In this document: one piece after another, positions 53,751 through 62,692 of the stretch | Layout: every line of letters starts with the position of its first letter | How positions within the stretch are numbered: the stretch's first letter is position 1 | Source: Pseudomonas sp. Ga0074129 | Lineage (GTDB): Bacteria; Pseudomonadota; Gammaproteobacteria; Pseudomonadales; Pseudomonadaceae | Assembly (NCBI GenBank): GCA_001465025.1 | Contig: LNDO01000043.1 | Span: 1-64,000 of the forward strand | Reading direction: 5' to 3' | DNA length: 64,000 nucleotides | The notes under the pieces: generated by a model | What the model was told of the DNA's origin: nothing | Database searches by the model: none | Seen by the model: the letters and a program-made list of their open reading frames with translations, nothing else | Translations under genes and position numbers: made by a program

Positions 53751-53784
53751 GGCGGGCCTCAGGGTATCTCGCAGAACGGCTGTG

Positions 53785-53847
53785 TGTAGGGGCGAGCTTG
53801 CTCGCGATCAGGGTTGTAAAAGCATCGCCAGCAAGCTGGCTCCTACA
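53785..53847. repeat. REPIN/REP doublet between metR and metE
   Basis: TGTAGGGGCGAGCTTGCTCG (53785-53804) followed by CGAT, and the opposite-facing ATCGCCAGCAAGCTGGCTCC (53824-53843) followed by TACA, with a 15-base spacer. Each has its own small hairpin. This is the classic doublet of REP elements in Pseudomonas (GTAGGAGCGAGCTTGCTCGC type). Confidence 0.85.
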
Positions 53848-53884
53848 AATATGTGGGTTAGGAGAACATGAGGAAAACTATAGA

Positions 53885-53902
53885 TCAAGACGAATATCTT
53901 GA
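53885..53902. promoter_or_regulatory. Inverted repeat in the metE control region
   Basis: TCAAGA (53885-53890) and TCTTGA (53897-53902) face each other across CGAATA, about 67 bases before the metE start. It could be an operator. It does not match the enterobacterial MetR pattern TGAA-N5-TTCA, so the link to MetR is only positional. Confidence 0.4.
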
Positions 53903-53968
53903 GTTTGTCTCACTCATCAACACTGTCGAGAATAGCTCCATCGTATTGATCAGATGGAGCGTTATGAC

Positions 53969-56257
53969 ATGGCCTTGTCCCATTCCCTTGGATTTCCCCG
54001 CATCGGCGCGGACCGCGAACTGAAAAAAGCCCTGGAGGCTCACTGGAAAGGTGAGCTGGATGAAGCAGGTTTGCAGGCAGTCGGGCGTGAACTGCGCGCC
54101 GCTCATTGGCAGGTGCAGAAAGACGCTGGTATCGACCTGCTGCCGGTGGGTGATTTTGCCTGGTACGACCAGATGCTGAGCCACTCCCTGAGCTTCGGGG
54201 TAATCCCCGAGCGTTTCCGCCCGGCTGATGGCAAGCCGACATTGGACACCCTGTTTGCCATGGCGCGCGGCGTGTCGAAGGGTTGCTGCGCTGGTGCGCA
54301 TGCGCAAGAAATGACCAAGTGGTTTGATACCAACTACCACTATCTGGTGCCGGAATTTAGCGCTGACCAGCAGTTTCAACTGAGCTGGACGCAGCTGTTC
54401 GATGAAGTCGACGAAGCCCACGCCCTCGGTCATCGGGTCAAGCCGGTGCTGATTGGTCCGCTGACCTACCTGTGGTTGGGCAAGGCCAAGGGCGGAGAGT
54501 TTGAACGTCTCGACCTGCTGGAGCGCTTGTTGCCGGTCTACGGCGAAATCCTCCAGCGCCTGGCAGCACAAGGTGTGGAGTGGGTGCAGATCGATGAGCC
54601 GATTTTGGCGCTGGATCTGCCGCAAGACTGGAAGAACGCCTTCGAACGCGCCTACAACCTGCTGCAGCGCGAGCCGGGCAAGAAACTGATCGCCACTTAC
54701 TTTGCCGGTCTGGAAGACAACCTCGGCCTGGCTGCCAGCCTGCCGGTGGATGGCCTGCATATCGACCTGGTGCGTGCGCCCGAGCAGTTCCCAACCATTC
54801 TTGACCGCCTGCCAGCCTACAAGGTGCTGTCGCTGGGCGTGGTCAATGGGCGGAATGTGTGGCGTACCGATCTGCACAAGGCGTTGGAGATTCTGCGCGA
54901 GGCGCAAGTCCGTTTGGGCTCGCGCTTGTGGGTTGCGCCGAGTTGCTCGCTGCTGCACAGCCCGGTTGATTTGAACCGTGAAGACAAGCTGGATGCCGAG
55001 CTGAAAAGCTGGCTGGCCTTCGCCGTGCAAAAATGCGAGGAAGTCGCCTTACTCACCCGCGCCCTGAACGACCCGCAGGATGCCCGCGTGCAAGACGCCC
55101 TGGCCACCAGTGCAGCGGTGCAGGCCGGTCGCGCAGAATCGCCACGCATTCATAAACCGGAGGTGCAGGCGCGCTTGGCCGCTGTCACGGCTGCCGACAG
55201 TCAGCGCCAGTCGCCGTTTGCCAAACGCATCGAGCAACAGCGCGCCCGCTTGCAACTGCCGGCGTTGCCGACCACCACCATTGGCTCCTTCCCGCAAACG
55301 GCGGCCATCCGCCTGGCGCGTCAGGCCTATAAAGCCGGCAAGCTAAGCCAGGCCAACTACACCGAGGCCATGTACAGCGAGATTCGTCACGCGGTTGAGG
55401 TGCAGGAAAACCTCGGCTTGGATGTGCTGGTGCATGGCGAGGCCGAGCGTAATGACATGGTCGAATACTTTGCCGAGCAGCTCGACGGCTATGCCTTCAC
55501 CCGTTTTGGTTGGGTGCAAAGTTACGGTTCGCGCTGCGTGAAACCGGCGGTGATTTACGGTGACCTGAGCCGTCCCAACGCCATGACCGTGGCCTGGATC
55601 GGCTATGCGCAAAGCCTCACGCAAAAAGTCATGAAGGGGATGCTGACGGGGCCGGTGACCATGTTGATGTGGTCATTCGCGCGTGATGACATCTCTCGCG
55701 AACAACAGGCGCGTCAACTGGCGCTGGCCATTCGTGATGAAGTGGTCGATCTGGAAACGGCCGGCATTAAGATCGTGCAGATCGACGAAGCCGCTTTCCG
55801 CGAGGGCTTGCCATTGCGCAAGGCGCAGTGGCAGGACTATCTGGACTGGGCTACTGAGGCCTTCCGTCTGTGCGCCTCTGGGGTGCGTGACGAAACGCAG
55901 ATCCACACCCACATGTGCTACAGCGAGTTCAACGATGTGATCGCCTCCATCGCAGCCATGGATGCGGATGTGATCACCATCGAGACCTCACGTTCGGACA
56001 TGGAGTTGCTGCAGGCTTTTGAAGCCTTCGACTACCCCAATGACATCGGCCCGGGCGTTTACGACATTCACTCGCCACGCGTACCGGACAGCCGTGAAAT
56101 GGCCAAGCTGTTGCGCAAGGCCGCGCAGCGCATCCCGGTCGAACGGCTGTGGGTCAACCCGGACTGCGGCCTGAAAACCCGCGCCTGGCCAGAGACGGAA
56201 GCGGCGCTGGTGAATATGGTGGCGGCCGCCCGGCAGTTGCGTACTGAGCTGGCCTGA
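53969..56257 (+). CDS. metE: Cobalamin-independent methionine synthase
   Basis: A 762-residue enzyme transferring a methyl group from 5-methyltetrahydropteroyltri-L-glutamate to homocysteine. Both halves of the duplicated barrel are present: [20 protein letters not shown] at the start and [15 protein letters not shown] at the start of the second half (about 430). The zinc site is visible as [11 protein letters not shown] (His and Cys, near 648-650) and PDCGLKTR (Cys near 734). GGAG precedes ATG 53969 by 9 bases, better than ATG 53954. Divergent from metR. No cobalamin riboswitch was seen in the short leader. Confidence 0.96.
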   Translation: MALSHSLGFPRIGADRELKKALEAHWKGELDEAGLQAVGRELRAAHWQVQKDAGIDLLPVGDFAWYDQMLSHSLSFGVIPERFRPADGKPTLDTLFAMARGVSKGCCAGAHAQEMTKWFDTNYHYLVPEFSADQQFQLSWTQLFDEVDEAHALGHRVKPVLIGPLTYLWLGKAKGGEFERLDLLERLLPVYGEILQRLAAQGVEWVQIDEPILALDLPQDWKNAFERAYNLLQREPGKKLIATYFAGLEDNLGLAASLPVDGLHIDLVRAPEQFPTILDRLPAYKVLSLGVVNGRNVWRTDLHKALEILREAQVRLGSRLWVAPSCSLLHSPVDLNREDKLDAELKSWLAFAVQKCEEVALLTRALNDPQDARVQDALATSAAVQAGRAESPRIHKPEVQARLAAVTAADSQRQSPFAKRIEQQRARLQLPALPTTTIGSFPQTAAIRLARQAYKAGKLSQANYTEAMYSEIRHAVEVQENLGLDVLVHGEAERNDMVEYFAEQLDGYAFTRFGWVQSYGSRCVKPAVIYGDLSRPNAMTVAWIGYAQSLTQKVMKGMLTGPVTMLMWSFARDDISREQQARQLALAIRDEVVDLETAGIKIVQIDEAAFREGLPLRKAQWQDYLDWATEAFRLCASGVRDETQIHTHMCYSEFNDVIASIAAMDADVITIETSRSDMELLQAFEAFDYPNDIGPGVYDIHSPRVPDSREMAKLLRKAAQRIPVERLWVNPDCGLKTRAWPETEAALVNMVAAARQLRTELA

Positions 56258-56267
56258 TCCACAAAGC

Positions 56268-56322
56268 TGTCGCGGCTAAAGCCCTTCCCGCGCGATCTCT
56301 GCTGGGTAGGGGCTTTGGCTGC
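56268..56322. repeat. Degenerate REP-like hairpin after metE
   Basis: GCGGCTAAAGCCC (56272-56284) and GGGGCTTTGGCTGC (56309-56322) form an imperfect stem separated by about 24 bases containing GCTGGGTA. It resembles a decayed GTCGCGGCTAAAGCC-type REP and could act as the metE terminator. No T-run. Confidence 0.5.
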
Positions 56323-56480
56323 TGGGCTTGATGCAGCAACGTTGGTGGGGTTCGGCAGCTGAGCAGACCGCTCGTCTCCCTTCATTAAACTGTCACCTTT
56401 GTGTGGCAGCGCGCTCGCACAAACATCATCACACTCACGTCTTAATGGGGGGCTGCGCTCTGCTGTCCCAGCCGGGGTGT

Positions 56481-57476
56481 ATGGGTATGCGTGGATTGAT
56501 TCTTCTGGTCGCACTGCTGTGCGGCCTGCCGGCATTTGCCGCGCAACAGTGCAATGTGCAGGTGCCAACGCAGACGGCTGATGTGGGTGATGTGCGCTTG
56601 GCGTATCAAAGCATCGGCCGGGGCAGTGACCCGGCGCTGCTGTTGGTCATGGGTCTGGGTGGGCAATTGATCCACTGGCCTGATGAGGTGGTTGAGCGTC
56701 TGTGTAAGCAGGGCTTTCGGGTCATTCGTTTCGATAACCGCGATGTCGGGCTGAGTGCGTGGGCCGGTACGCCACCGACAATCAACCTGACCTATGAAGC
56801 GCTGCGTTATCGCGTTGGCCTGGCGGTAACCGCGCCCTATGGCCTGCGGGATATGGCCGGTGATGCCTTGGCGCTGCTAGATGCCCTGAACATTGAGCGT
56901 GCCCATGTTTTGGGTGCGAGCATGGGCGGGATGATTGCGCAGCACATGGCTGATCTTGCGCCTGAGCGGGTACAAAGCCTGACGTTGGTGATGACCAGTT
57001 CCAGCGCCCAGGGTTTACCTGCCCCGAGCAGCGATTTGCTGGCGTTGCTGGCCAAGCGTGAAGCACCGAACCGAGCGGTGGCGTTGGAGCAACAGGCAGA
57101 CCTGCTGGCGGCGCTGGGCAGTCCGGCGGTTAGTGATGATCGGGACTTATTGCTGCAGCAGGCACAGGTCGCTTACGACCGTGCGTTCAATCCGGAAGGG
57201 GTGCAGCGTCAACTGCTGGCGATTCTGGCAGAGCCGAGCCGGGTCGAGCTGCTCAACCGCTTGCAGGTGCCAACGCTGGTGGTGCATGGCACCGCCGATC
57301 CGTTGTTGCCGGCTATGCACGGCGTGCATGTGGCAGCGCACATCAAAGGCAGTGAACTGAAACTGATCCCCGGCCTGGCGCATCGTTTCCAGGATGCCTT
57401 CAAAGAACCTTTGTTGGCGGCGGTGTTGCCGCACCTTGAAGCCCATCGCGAGGATGGGCGGTGGGTGCGGCTGTGA
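56481..57476 (+). CDS. Exported alpha/beta hydrolase
   Basis: A 331-residue alpha/beta hydrolase with a signal peptide (LILLVALLCGLPAFAAQ, cleavage near 21). It has LLVMGLGGQLIHWP (oxyanion region), RFDNRDVGLSA, the nucleophile elbow GASMGG (Ser near 150), GTADPLLP (acid) and PGLAHRF (His). The substrate is unknown; the GxSMGG family includes esterases and lactonases. Start at ATG 56481 is a choice; ATG 56487 and an earlier frame to 56328 are alternatives. It is separated from metE by a degenerate repeat. Confidence 0.8.
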   Translation: MGMRGLILLVALLCGLPAFAAQQCNVQVPTQTADVGDVRLAYQSIGRGSDPALLLVMGLGGQLIHWPDEVVERLCKQGFRVIRFDNRDVGLSAWAGTPPTINLTYEALRYRVGLAVTAPYGLRDMAGDALALLDALNIERAHVLGASMGGMIAQHMADLAPERVQSLTLVMTSSSAQGLPAPSSDLLALLAKREAPNRAVALEQQADLLAALGSPAVSDDRDLLLQQAQVAYDRAFNPEGVQRQLLAILAEPSRVELLNRLQVPTLVVHGTADPLLPAMHGVHVAAHIKGSELKLIPGLAHRFQDAFKEPLLAAVLPHLEAHREDGRWVRL

Positions 57477-57491
57477 GCGGGTAACCTGGGT

Positions 57492-57992
57492 TTAGCGGGT
57501 GCCGAGAAAGTCACGCTTACCGATGGCCACGCCGTTGTGACGCAGGATGGCGTAGGCGGTGGTGTAGTGGAAATAGAAGTTCGGCAGCACGTGATCCAGC
57601 AGGAACGCTTGGCCCTGGAAATGGGTTTCCTTGTCGCGGCGCTTGAGCGTTACGGTGCGTTCAGCGCTGGCGTCGATCTGCGCCGCATCGAGGCTGGCGA
57701 GAAAGCTTAGGGTGGCGGCAATGCGCGCTTGCAGTTCGGCAAAGCTGGTTTCGTCGTCAGCCTGGCTGGGCGCCTCTACGCTGGCCAGCAGCGCGGCACC
57801 GGCTTTGGCACCGTCACAGGCAATCTGCACCTGACGCACCAGCGGGAACATGTCCGGTGCCAGTCGGGCATTGAGAAATACGCTTTGCTCGATTTTCTTC
57901 TCTTCGGCGTGGGCGGCGGCGATGCCGAGGATGACCGACAGGTTGTTCAACTGGCGGGTAAAGACCGGGATGGAGGCGTGATACAGGGACAT
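57492..57992 (-). CDS. DUF1993 domain-containing protein
   Basis: A 166-residue all-helical protein of the DUF1993 family (DinB-like four-helix bundle suspected). It begins MSLYHASIPVFTRQLNNLS, has LAPDMFPLVRQVQIACDGAK (residues 44-63), ETSFAELQARI and HFQGQAFLLDHVLPNFYFHYTTAYAILRH (split). Function is unknown. Converges on the exported hydrolase and lies about 100 bases past the hydratase gene. Confidence 0.88.
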   Translation of the reverse strand: MSLYHASIPVFTRQLNNLSVILGIAAAHAEEKKIEQSVFLNARLAPDMFPLVRQVQIACDGAKAGAALLASVEAPSQADDETSFAELQARIAATLSFLASLDAAQIDASAERTVTLKRRDKETHFQGQAFLLDHVLPNFYFHYTTAYAILRHNGVAIGKRDFLGTR

Positions 57993-58090
57993 GAATTACT
58001 CCAGATGCGCCGAGCCCGCGAGCTCGGCTGTCAATAAAAGTGCGATTGAACACACCGCCGCGATCGCCGCGGTGCGTGAGGTGAACGGAT

Positions 58091-58561
58091 TTAGCCGACC
58101 GTGATAGGCGGCAGCTTGGTCAGCTCCACGGTCTGTGCTTTGCGCGGGGCGAGGATTTCCGCCTCGCCATCCACCACCAGTTCGTCGTTCTGGTTGAACA
58201 CGCGGGTGGCCATGCGCACGCGGAATTTCGGCAGTTTTTCCAGCACTTCCAAACGCACGGTGAGGGTGTCACCAAGTTTTACCGGCGCGGTGAAACGCAT
58301 GCTCTGGCCCAGGTAAATGGTGCCAGGCCCGGGCAGCTCGCAGGCCACTGCGGCGCTGATCAGCGCGCCGCTGAACATGCCATGGGCGATGCGCTCTTTG
58401 AACATGGTCTCAGCCGCGTAGGCCGCATCCAGATGCACCGGGTTATGGTCGCCGGAAACTTCAGCGAACAGTTGCACATCGCGCTCGCTGACCGTTTTGC
58501 TGTAGCTGGCGGTTTGGCCGACTTCAAGGACGTCGTAGGGTGTGTTGCTGCTTTGCGTCAT
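58091..58561 (-). CDS. phaJ: MaoC-type (R)-specific enoyl-CoA hydratase, PhaJ4-like
   Basis: A 156-residue hot-dog-fold hydratase. The catalytic dyad lies in FAEVSGDHNPVHLD (D38, H43), followed by ERIAHGMFSGALISA, a conserved block. PhaJ4-type enzymes hydrate trans-2-enoyl-CoA to (R)-3-hydroxyacyl-CoA, linking beta-oxidation to polyhydroxyalkanoate synthesis. Start at ATG 58561, overlapping the hydrolase stop by 4 bases (ATGA), so it is translationally coupled to that gene. The same gene order occurs next to fadD2 in P. aeruginosa. Confidence 0.9.
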   Translation of the reverse strand: MTQSSNTPYDVLEVGQTASYSKTVSERDVQLFAEVSGDHNPVHLDAAYAAETMFKERIAHGMFSGALISAAVACELPGPGTIYLGQSMRFTAPVKLGDTLTVRLEVLEKLPKFRVRMATRVFNQNDELVVDGEAEILAPRKAQTVELTKLPPITVG

Positions 58562-59520
58562 GGGTGGCTCTCTTGGCTCTGTTGGTGGCACTGGCGCGGT
58601 TGGCTGAGGGCCTGTTGCAGCCAGTCGATGATGTAGGTGGTCACTTCGTCACGATTGCTCTCGTTGAGCAGTTCGTGGCGCGCACCGGGGTAAATATTCA
58701 CCTGCACATGCTGGTTGCCGGCGGCGCTCAAGGCGTTGGCCAGGTCTTGCTGACGGTGGCCATCACTCACCGGGTCACAGGCACCGCCAATCACCAGTAG
58801 CGGTAGGCTGTTATCGATTTGCGCGAGGTTTTCCAGCGGGGTGATCTGCTGCAGGCCGCCGAGCAGGTCAATCCACAGTTGATTACTGCAGCGGAAACCG
58901 CACAGCGGATCATTGATATAGCGGTCAACCTCGTCCGGGTCGCGGCTTAGCCAGTCGAAGGCGGTGCGGTTGGGTTTGAACGCCTTGTTAAAGGAACCAA
59001 ATGACACAAACTCCAGCAGGGCGCTGCGCCCCAGTGGCCCCTGCCGCCAGCGTTCAAGGCGGGCGAGCCATTGCCCCGCACGGTACAGCGCGACCGGCTG
59101 GTAGTTAGAGCCGGAAAGAATCGCCCCTTGCAGGCTGCAACTGTGGTGCATCAGGTAGGCCTGGCTGATGTAACTGCCCATGCTGTGCCCGAGCAGGAAG
59201 ATCGGCACCTGGGGATGGGTCTGGCGCATGTGGTGGTTGAGGCAGGCCAGGTCGTTGACCACCTGCGCCCAACCCTGGTTATCAGCATAGTGACCCAGCA
59301 TGCCGTGCTCAGCCGTCTTGCCGTGGCCGCGCTGGTCGTGGGCATACACTTCAATACCCTGAGCCACCAGCGCCTGGGCGAAGCGCGCATAGCGGCCGCT
59401 GTGTTCGGCCATGCCGTGGGCAATCATCAGCAGGGCTTTGGGCGGTTGTTCGCTGTACCAGCGGTTGACGTAAAGCGGCGCAGCTTCGCTGCTGGGGAGC
59501 CAGAAGGCTTGATGAAGCAT
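58558..59520 (-). CDS. Lysophospholipase-type alpha/beta hydrolase
   Basis: A 320-residue serine hydrolase of the monoacylglycerol-lipase/lysophospholipase-L2 group: IAHGMAEHSGRYARFAQAL (residues 34-52), DQRGHGKTA, nucleophile elbow LGHSMGSYI (Ser near 115), DPVSDG (acid region) and GARHELLNE (His). Likely acts on acyl esters. Start at ATG 59520. It ends in an ATGA overlap with phaJ and lies close to fadD2, pointing to fatty-acid release and activation as a unit. Confidence 0.87.
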   Translation of the reverse strand: MLHQAFWLPSSEAAPLYVNRWYSEQPPKALLMIAHGMAEHSGRYARFAQALVAQGIEVYAHDQRGHGKTAEHGMLGHYADNQGWAQVVNDLACLNHHMRQTHPQVPIFLLGHSMGSYISQAYLMHHSCSLQGAILSGSNYQPVALYRAGQWLARLERWRQGPLGRSALLEFVSFGSFNKAFKPNRTAFDWLSRDPDEVDRYINDPLCGFRCSNQLWIDLLGGLQQITPLENLAQIDNSLPLLVIGGACDPVSDGHRQQDLANALSAAGNQHVQVNIYPGARHELLNESNRDEVTTYIIDWLQQALSQPRQCHQQSQESHP

Positions 59521-59592
59521 GGCGAGTACCTTGAGCCTGCAGATGGTGGGCATTGTGCACCCGACACAGCGCTGAGCAAAGTCTGCGCTGTT

Positions 59593-60324
59593 TTAGCGTT
59601 GATAGCGCCGAATTATCTGCTGATACTCGCCGGAACGGTGCAGTGTACCGATGCCGCGTTCGAATATGCTGCGCCAGTCCGGCTCGCCGTCCTTGTTGGG
59701 CGTAAAGCCAATCTGCAGTGGGATGCGCTCCAGTACCTGGCCTTGCCAAACGAGGCTATGGCGCAGTTGCTCATCGTTTTCGATCAGGTACTCGCCCACT
59801 GTGTGCTCTATCAGCACCATGTCAAAACGCCGTGCATTGAGTTTGCGCAGGTTGGTGATGTCATCGACCGCTTCAATCAACTCAAGCCCCGCATCGGAAA
59901 ACTGCGATGAATAGCCGTAGCCGCGCACGATGCCCAGCTTGCGGCCGCGCAACTCGCTCAGCTCGGTAAAGCGCAACGGGCTTGTGTCTCGGCGCATGAA
60001 CAGCCCCAGTTCGCTGTAAAACAATGTGCGTGTGGGCTGTAGGCCTTCTTCAGCTATCTCGCGCGGCCACAGTGCCAGGGCACCTTGGTAGGTGCCGTTG
60101 CGTAGCGCTAAGCGCACCCGTGCCCAGGGGCGGAAGTCGATTTGCACCTCATGCCCTTCAACGGCAAAGGCGCGCCGGGTCAGTTCAACCAGGCTGCCAC
60201 CGCCGCTTAAATGTTCAGAACTGTAAGGTGGGTATTCCAGTGTGGCCAGGCGCAGTTGGGCGCCGCTCTGCGCGTGGCACATAAACGGAAACAGAATGAG
60301 TGCGGCGAGTCGTACAAGGTGCAT
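59593..60324 (-). CDS. Periplasmic family-3-type binding protein, orphan
   Basis: A 243-residue exported protein with a signal peptide (cleavage after CHAQ, near 19) and a single SBP_bac_3-like domain: LATLEYPPYSSEHLSGGGSLVELTRRAF (split), a REIAEEGLQPTRTLFYSE region, RGRKLGIVRGYGYS and RFDMVLIEHTVGEYLI. No transporter partner is nearby. It reads away from fadD2 and ends 73 bases before the hydrolase start. Confidence 0.8.
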   Translation of the reverse strand: MHLVRLAALILFPFMCHAQSGAQLRLATLEYPPYSSEHLSGGGSLVELTRRAFAVEGHEVQIDFRPWARVRLALRNGTYQGALALWPREIAEEGLQPTRTLFYSELGLFMRRDTSPLRFTELSELRGRKLGIVRGYGYSSQFSDAGLELIEAVDDITNLRKLNARRFDMVLIEHTVGEYLIENDEQLRHSLVWQGQVLERIPLQIGFTPNKDGEPDWRSIFERGIGTLHRSGEYQQIIRRYQR

Positions 60325-60632
60325 GGCAGTTAGTCGTAGGAACGTGCAGATTGGGTATAGGTGCAACGGGCGGATAGTTCCACACGGAGCCATGAGATTC
60401 AGTGCATCAATGACGAGGCCAGGCTATTTGCCAGCCTTGGGTTAACTGTTACTTTTCAGCCAACTCCGCCATCAGCGTGTTCGCAAACAGTTGCGCAGGT
60501 CATGTTTAAGGAAATAAGGGGCTGCACGCGCAGCGCCTTGATTCTCCGCTTATTTAACGTGGCTTGAGTGAAGTGTTTTGCGTAATCATTTTTTGGCGGT
60601 TGGCATCAATTCAGGGCAAGGGGATAAAAATA
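60325..60632. other. Intergenic region upstream of fadD2
   Basis: This 308-base stretch separates the divergent binding-protein and acyl-CoA ligase genes. It holds GCAAACAGTTGC (60483-60494), a near-palindrome loosely like the GAAAC-N4-GTTTC-type operator of PsrA, the fatty-acid-sensing repressor of Pseudomonas. The similarity is weak. GGGGATAAAAATA before ATG 60633 contains the ribosome site. Nothing else was seen. Confidence 0.35.
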
Positions 60633-62321
60633 ATGCAACCTGATTTCTGGAGCGACAAACGCCCGGCCGGCGTACCCAATGAGATTGATCTGGGAGCCTA
60701 CAAATCTGTCGTGGAGGTATTCGAGCGCTCGTGCAAAAAGTTTGCGGATCGGCCTGCCTTCAGCAACTTGGGCGTGACCCTGACCTATGCCGAGTTGGAT
60801 CGGCTCTCTGGCGCATTTGCCGCCTATTTGCAAAAGCACACCGATCTGCAGCCCGGCGACCGTATCGCCGTGCAAATGCCAAACGTGTTGCAGTACCCGA
60901 TTGCCGTCTTTGGGGCCATGCGTGCAGGCCTGGTGGTGGTCAATACCAACCCGCTGTATACCGCTCGCGAAATGCGCCACCAGTTCAAGGATGCCGGCGT
61001 GCGTGCGCTGGTGTACCTGAACATGTTCGGCAAGCTGGTGCAGGACGTGCTGCCTGATACCGACATCGATTACCTGATCGAAGCCAAGATGGGTGACCTG
61101 CTGCCGAGCCTTAAAGGCTGGTTGGTCAACACCGTGGTCAAGAAGGTCAAGAAGATGGTGCCGGACTACCAGCTACCGCAGGCTGTGGCCTTTAAGTCAG
61201 TGCTCAAGCTTGGTCATGGGCACGCCCTGAAACCCGCCAAGGTGGGGCAGGACGACATTGCCGTGCTCCAGTACACCGGTGGCACCACCGGTGTGGCCAA
61301 GGGCGCGATGCTGACTCACGGTAACCTTGTGGCCAACATGTTGCAGATTGATGCCTGCCTGTCGCAGCTCGGCCCGGATGGCACGCCGCTGATGAAGCAG
61401 GGTCAGGAAATCATGATCGCGCCGTTGCCGCTCTATCACATCTATGCATTCACTGCGAATTGCATGTGCATGATGGTTAACGGCAACCACAACGTGCTGA
61501 TCACCAACCCGCGTGACATTCCAGGTTTCGTTAAAGAACTGGGCAAGTGGCAGTTCACCGCGCTGCTGGGGTTGAACACCCTTTTTGTTGCGCTGATGGA
61601 TCATCCCGAGTTCAAGAACCTCGACTTCTCCCACTTCAAATTGACCAACTCCGGCGGCACGGCACTGGTCAAGGCGACGGCTGAACGTTGGCAGGCGATG
61701 ACTGGTTGCCCGGTGACTGAAGGTTATGGCCTGACGGAAACCTCACCCGTGGCCAGTACCAATCCGTATGGTGACAAAGCGCGATTGGGCACGGTGGGCA
61801 TTCCCGTACCGGGGACTGCGTTCAAGGTCATCAGCGATGACGGCGAGGTGTTGGCGCTGGGTGAGCGTGGCGAACTCTGCATCAAGGGTCCGCAGGTGAT
61901 GAAAGGCTACTGGCAGCGTCCGGAAGCCACTGAAGAGGTGCTGGATGCCGACGGCTGGTTCAAGACCGGCGATGTCGCGGTGATTGATCCGGACGGCTTC
62001 GTGCGTATCGTTGACCGCAAGAAGGACATGATCATCGTCTCTGGCTTCAACGTGTATCCCAACGAAATCGAAGACGTGGTGATGGCGCATCCTAAGGTCG
62101 CCAGCTGTGCCGCTATCGGTGTGCCAGACGAGAAGTCGGGTGAGGCGGTGAAGTTGTTTGTGGTTGCGCGCGACAGCAGCCTGACGGCCGATGAACTCAA
62201 GGCGTTTTGTAAGGAAAACTTCACGGGGTACAAAGTGCCCAAGCAGATTGTTTTCCGTGATGCATTGCCCATGACCCCCGTGGGTAAAATTCTCCGCCGC
62301 GAATTGCGCGACATCGCCTGA
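60633..62321 (+). CDS. fadD2: Long-chain acyl-CoA synthetase FadD2-like
   Basis: A 562-residue AMP-dependent acyl-CoA ligase. The P-loop is YTGGTTGVAKGAMLTH (about 212-227), then YGLTETSPV (about 366-374), the hinge region DRKKDMIIVSGFNVYPNE (about 458-475) and the catalytic lysine near GKILRRELR at the end. It activates fatty acids to acyl-CoA at the inner membrane. It is the first of two tandem paralogues; the order lipase-fadD2-fadD1 is that of P. aeruginosa. ATG 60633 follows GGGGATAA; the open frame to 60564 is not conserved-looking. Confidence 0.93.
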   Translation: MQPDFWSDKRPAGVPNEIDLGAYKSVVEVFERSCKKFADRPAFSNLGVTLTYAELDRLSGAFAAYLQKHTDLQPGDRIAVQMPNVLQYPIAVFGAMRAGLVVVNTNPLYTAREMRHQFKDAGVRALVYLNMFGKLVQDVLPDTDIDYLIEAKMGDLLPSLKGWLVNTVVKKVKKMVPDYQLPQAVAFKSVLKLGHGHALKPAKVGQDDIAVLQYTGGTTGVAKGAMLTHGNLVANMLQIDACLSQLGPDGTPLMKQGQEIMIAPLPLYHIYAFTANCMCMMVNGNHNVLITNPRDIPGFVKELGKWQFTALLGLNTLFVALMDHPEFKNLDFSHFKLTNSGGTALVKATAERWQAMTGCPVTEGYGLTETSPVASTNPYGDKARLGTVGIPVPGTAFKVISDDGEVLALGERGELCIKGPQVMKGYWQRPEATEEVLDADGWFKTGDVAVIDPDGFVRIVDRKKDMIIVSGFNVYPNEIEDVVMAHPKVASCAAIGVPDEKSGEAVKLFVVARDSSLTADELKAFCKENFTGYKVPKQIVFRDALPMTPVGKILRRELRDIA

Positions 62322-62332
62322 CCTGCCTCTAG

Positions 62333-62372
62333 GTTTCAGCGCAGACTCTCACCTGAGGGGATGCGCTGAAAC
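62333..62372 (+). terminator. Hairpin between fadD2 and fadD1
   Basis: GTTTCAGCGCA (62333-62343) and TGCGCTGAAAC (62362-62372) form a perfect 11-bp stem with an 18-base loop, followed by ACCTCTTTCTT. It lies 11 bases past the fadD2 stop. The weak T-tract suggests termination that may be partial. Confidence 0.7.
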
Positions 62373-62692
62373 ACCTCTTTCTTATCGAAACCCCTTTAGC
62401 CCGGCAGTCTTCACGGTTATTTCGATGTGACTATTTGGCTGGTTTTAGTCGCTTTTGTGACTGTGGCGGCGCTTATTGGCGCTGGTCGCTATTTGGCAAA
62501 GCTGCTACTCTCGGGCGGATTTTTTGTGATTTGCCGTCTAGAGTGCGTGGCCTTTCAGGCCGTCGCGGCGCGACGTAAACAAATGGCCGATAGCAATTTG
62601 CGTTGTTAACGTCGCAAAAAATCACGCAACCCTACAATAAACAGCCGTCTACGCGCGGCGAAGATCAAGTTGTTGCTGAGGAGTGGGCTTCC
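62373..62692. other. Intergenic region upstream of fadD1
   Basis: This 320-base stretch lies between the hairpin after fadD2 and the fadD1 start. A -10-like TACAAT is found at about 62632 without a good -35 box. GCGGCGCGACG at about 62567 and GTTAACGTCGC at 62607 share a CGTCGC/GCGACG theme. TGAGGAG (62678-62683) is the fadD1 ribosome site. A 60-codon frame (62427-62609) has no ribosome site and is not called. Confidence 0.4.

Noticed and set aside
53751..53968. Cobalamin riboswitch ahead of metE
   Set aside because: The leader is short, partly filled by a REP doublet, and no conserved B12-box sequence was seen.
53885..55030. A 381-codon frame opposite metE
   Set aside because: Antisense shadow; it starts inside the metE coding region and no ribosome site or family was recognised.
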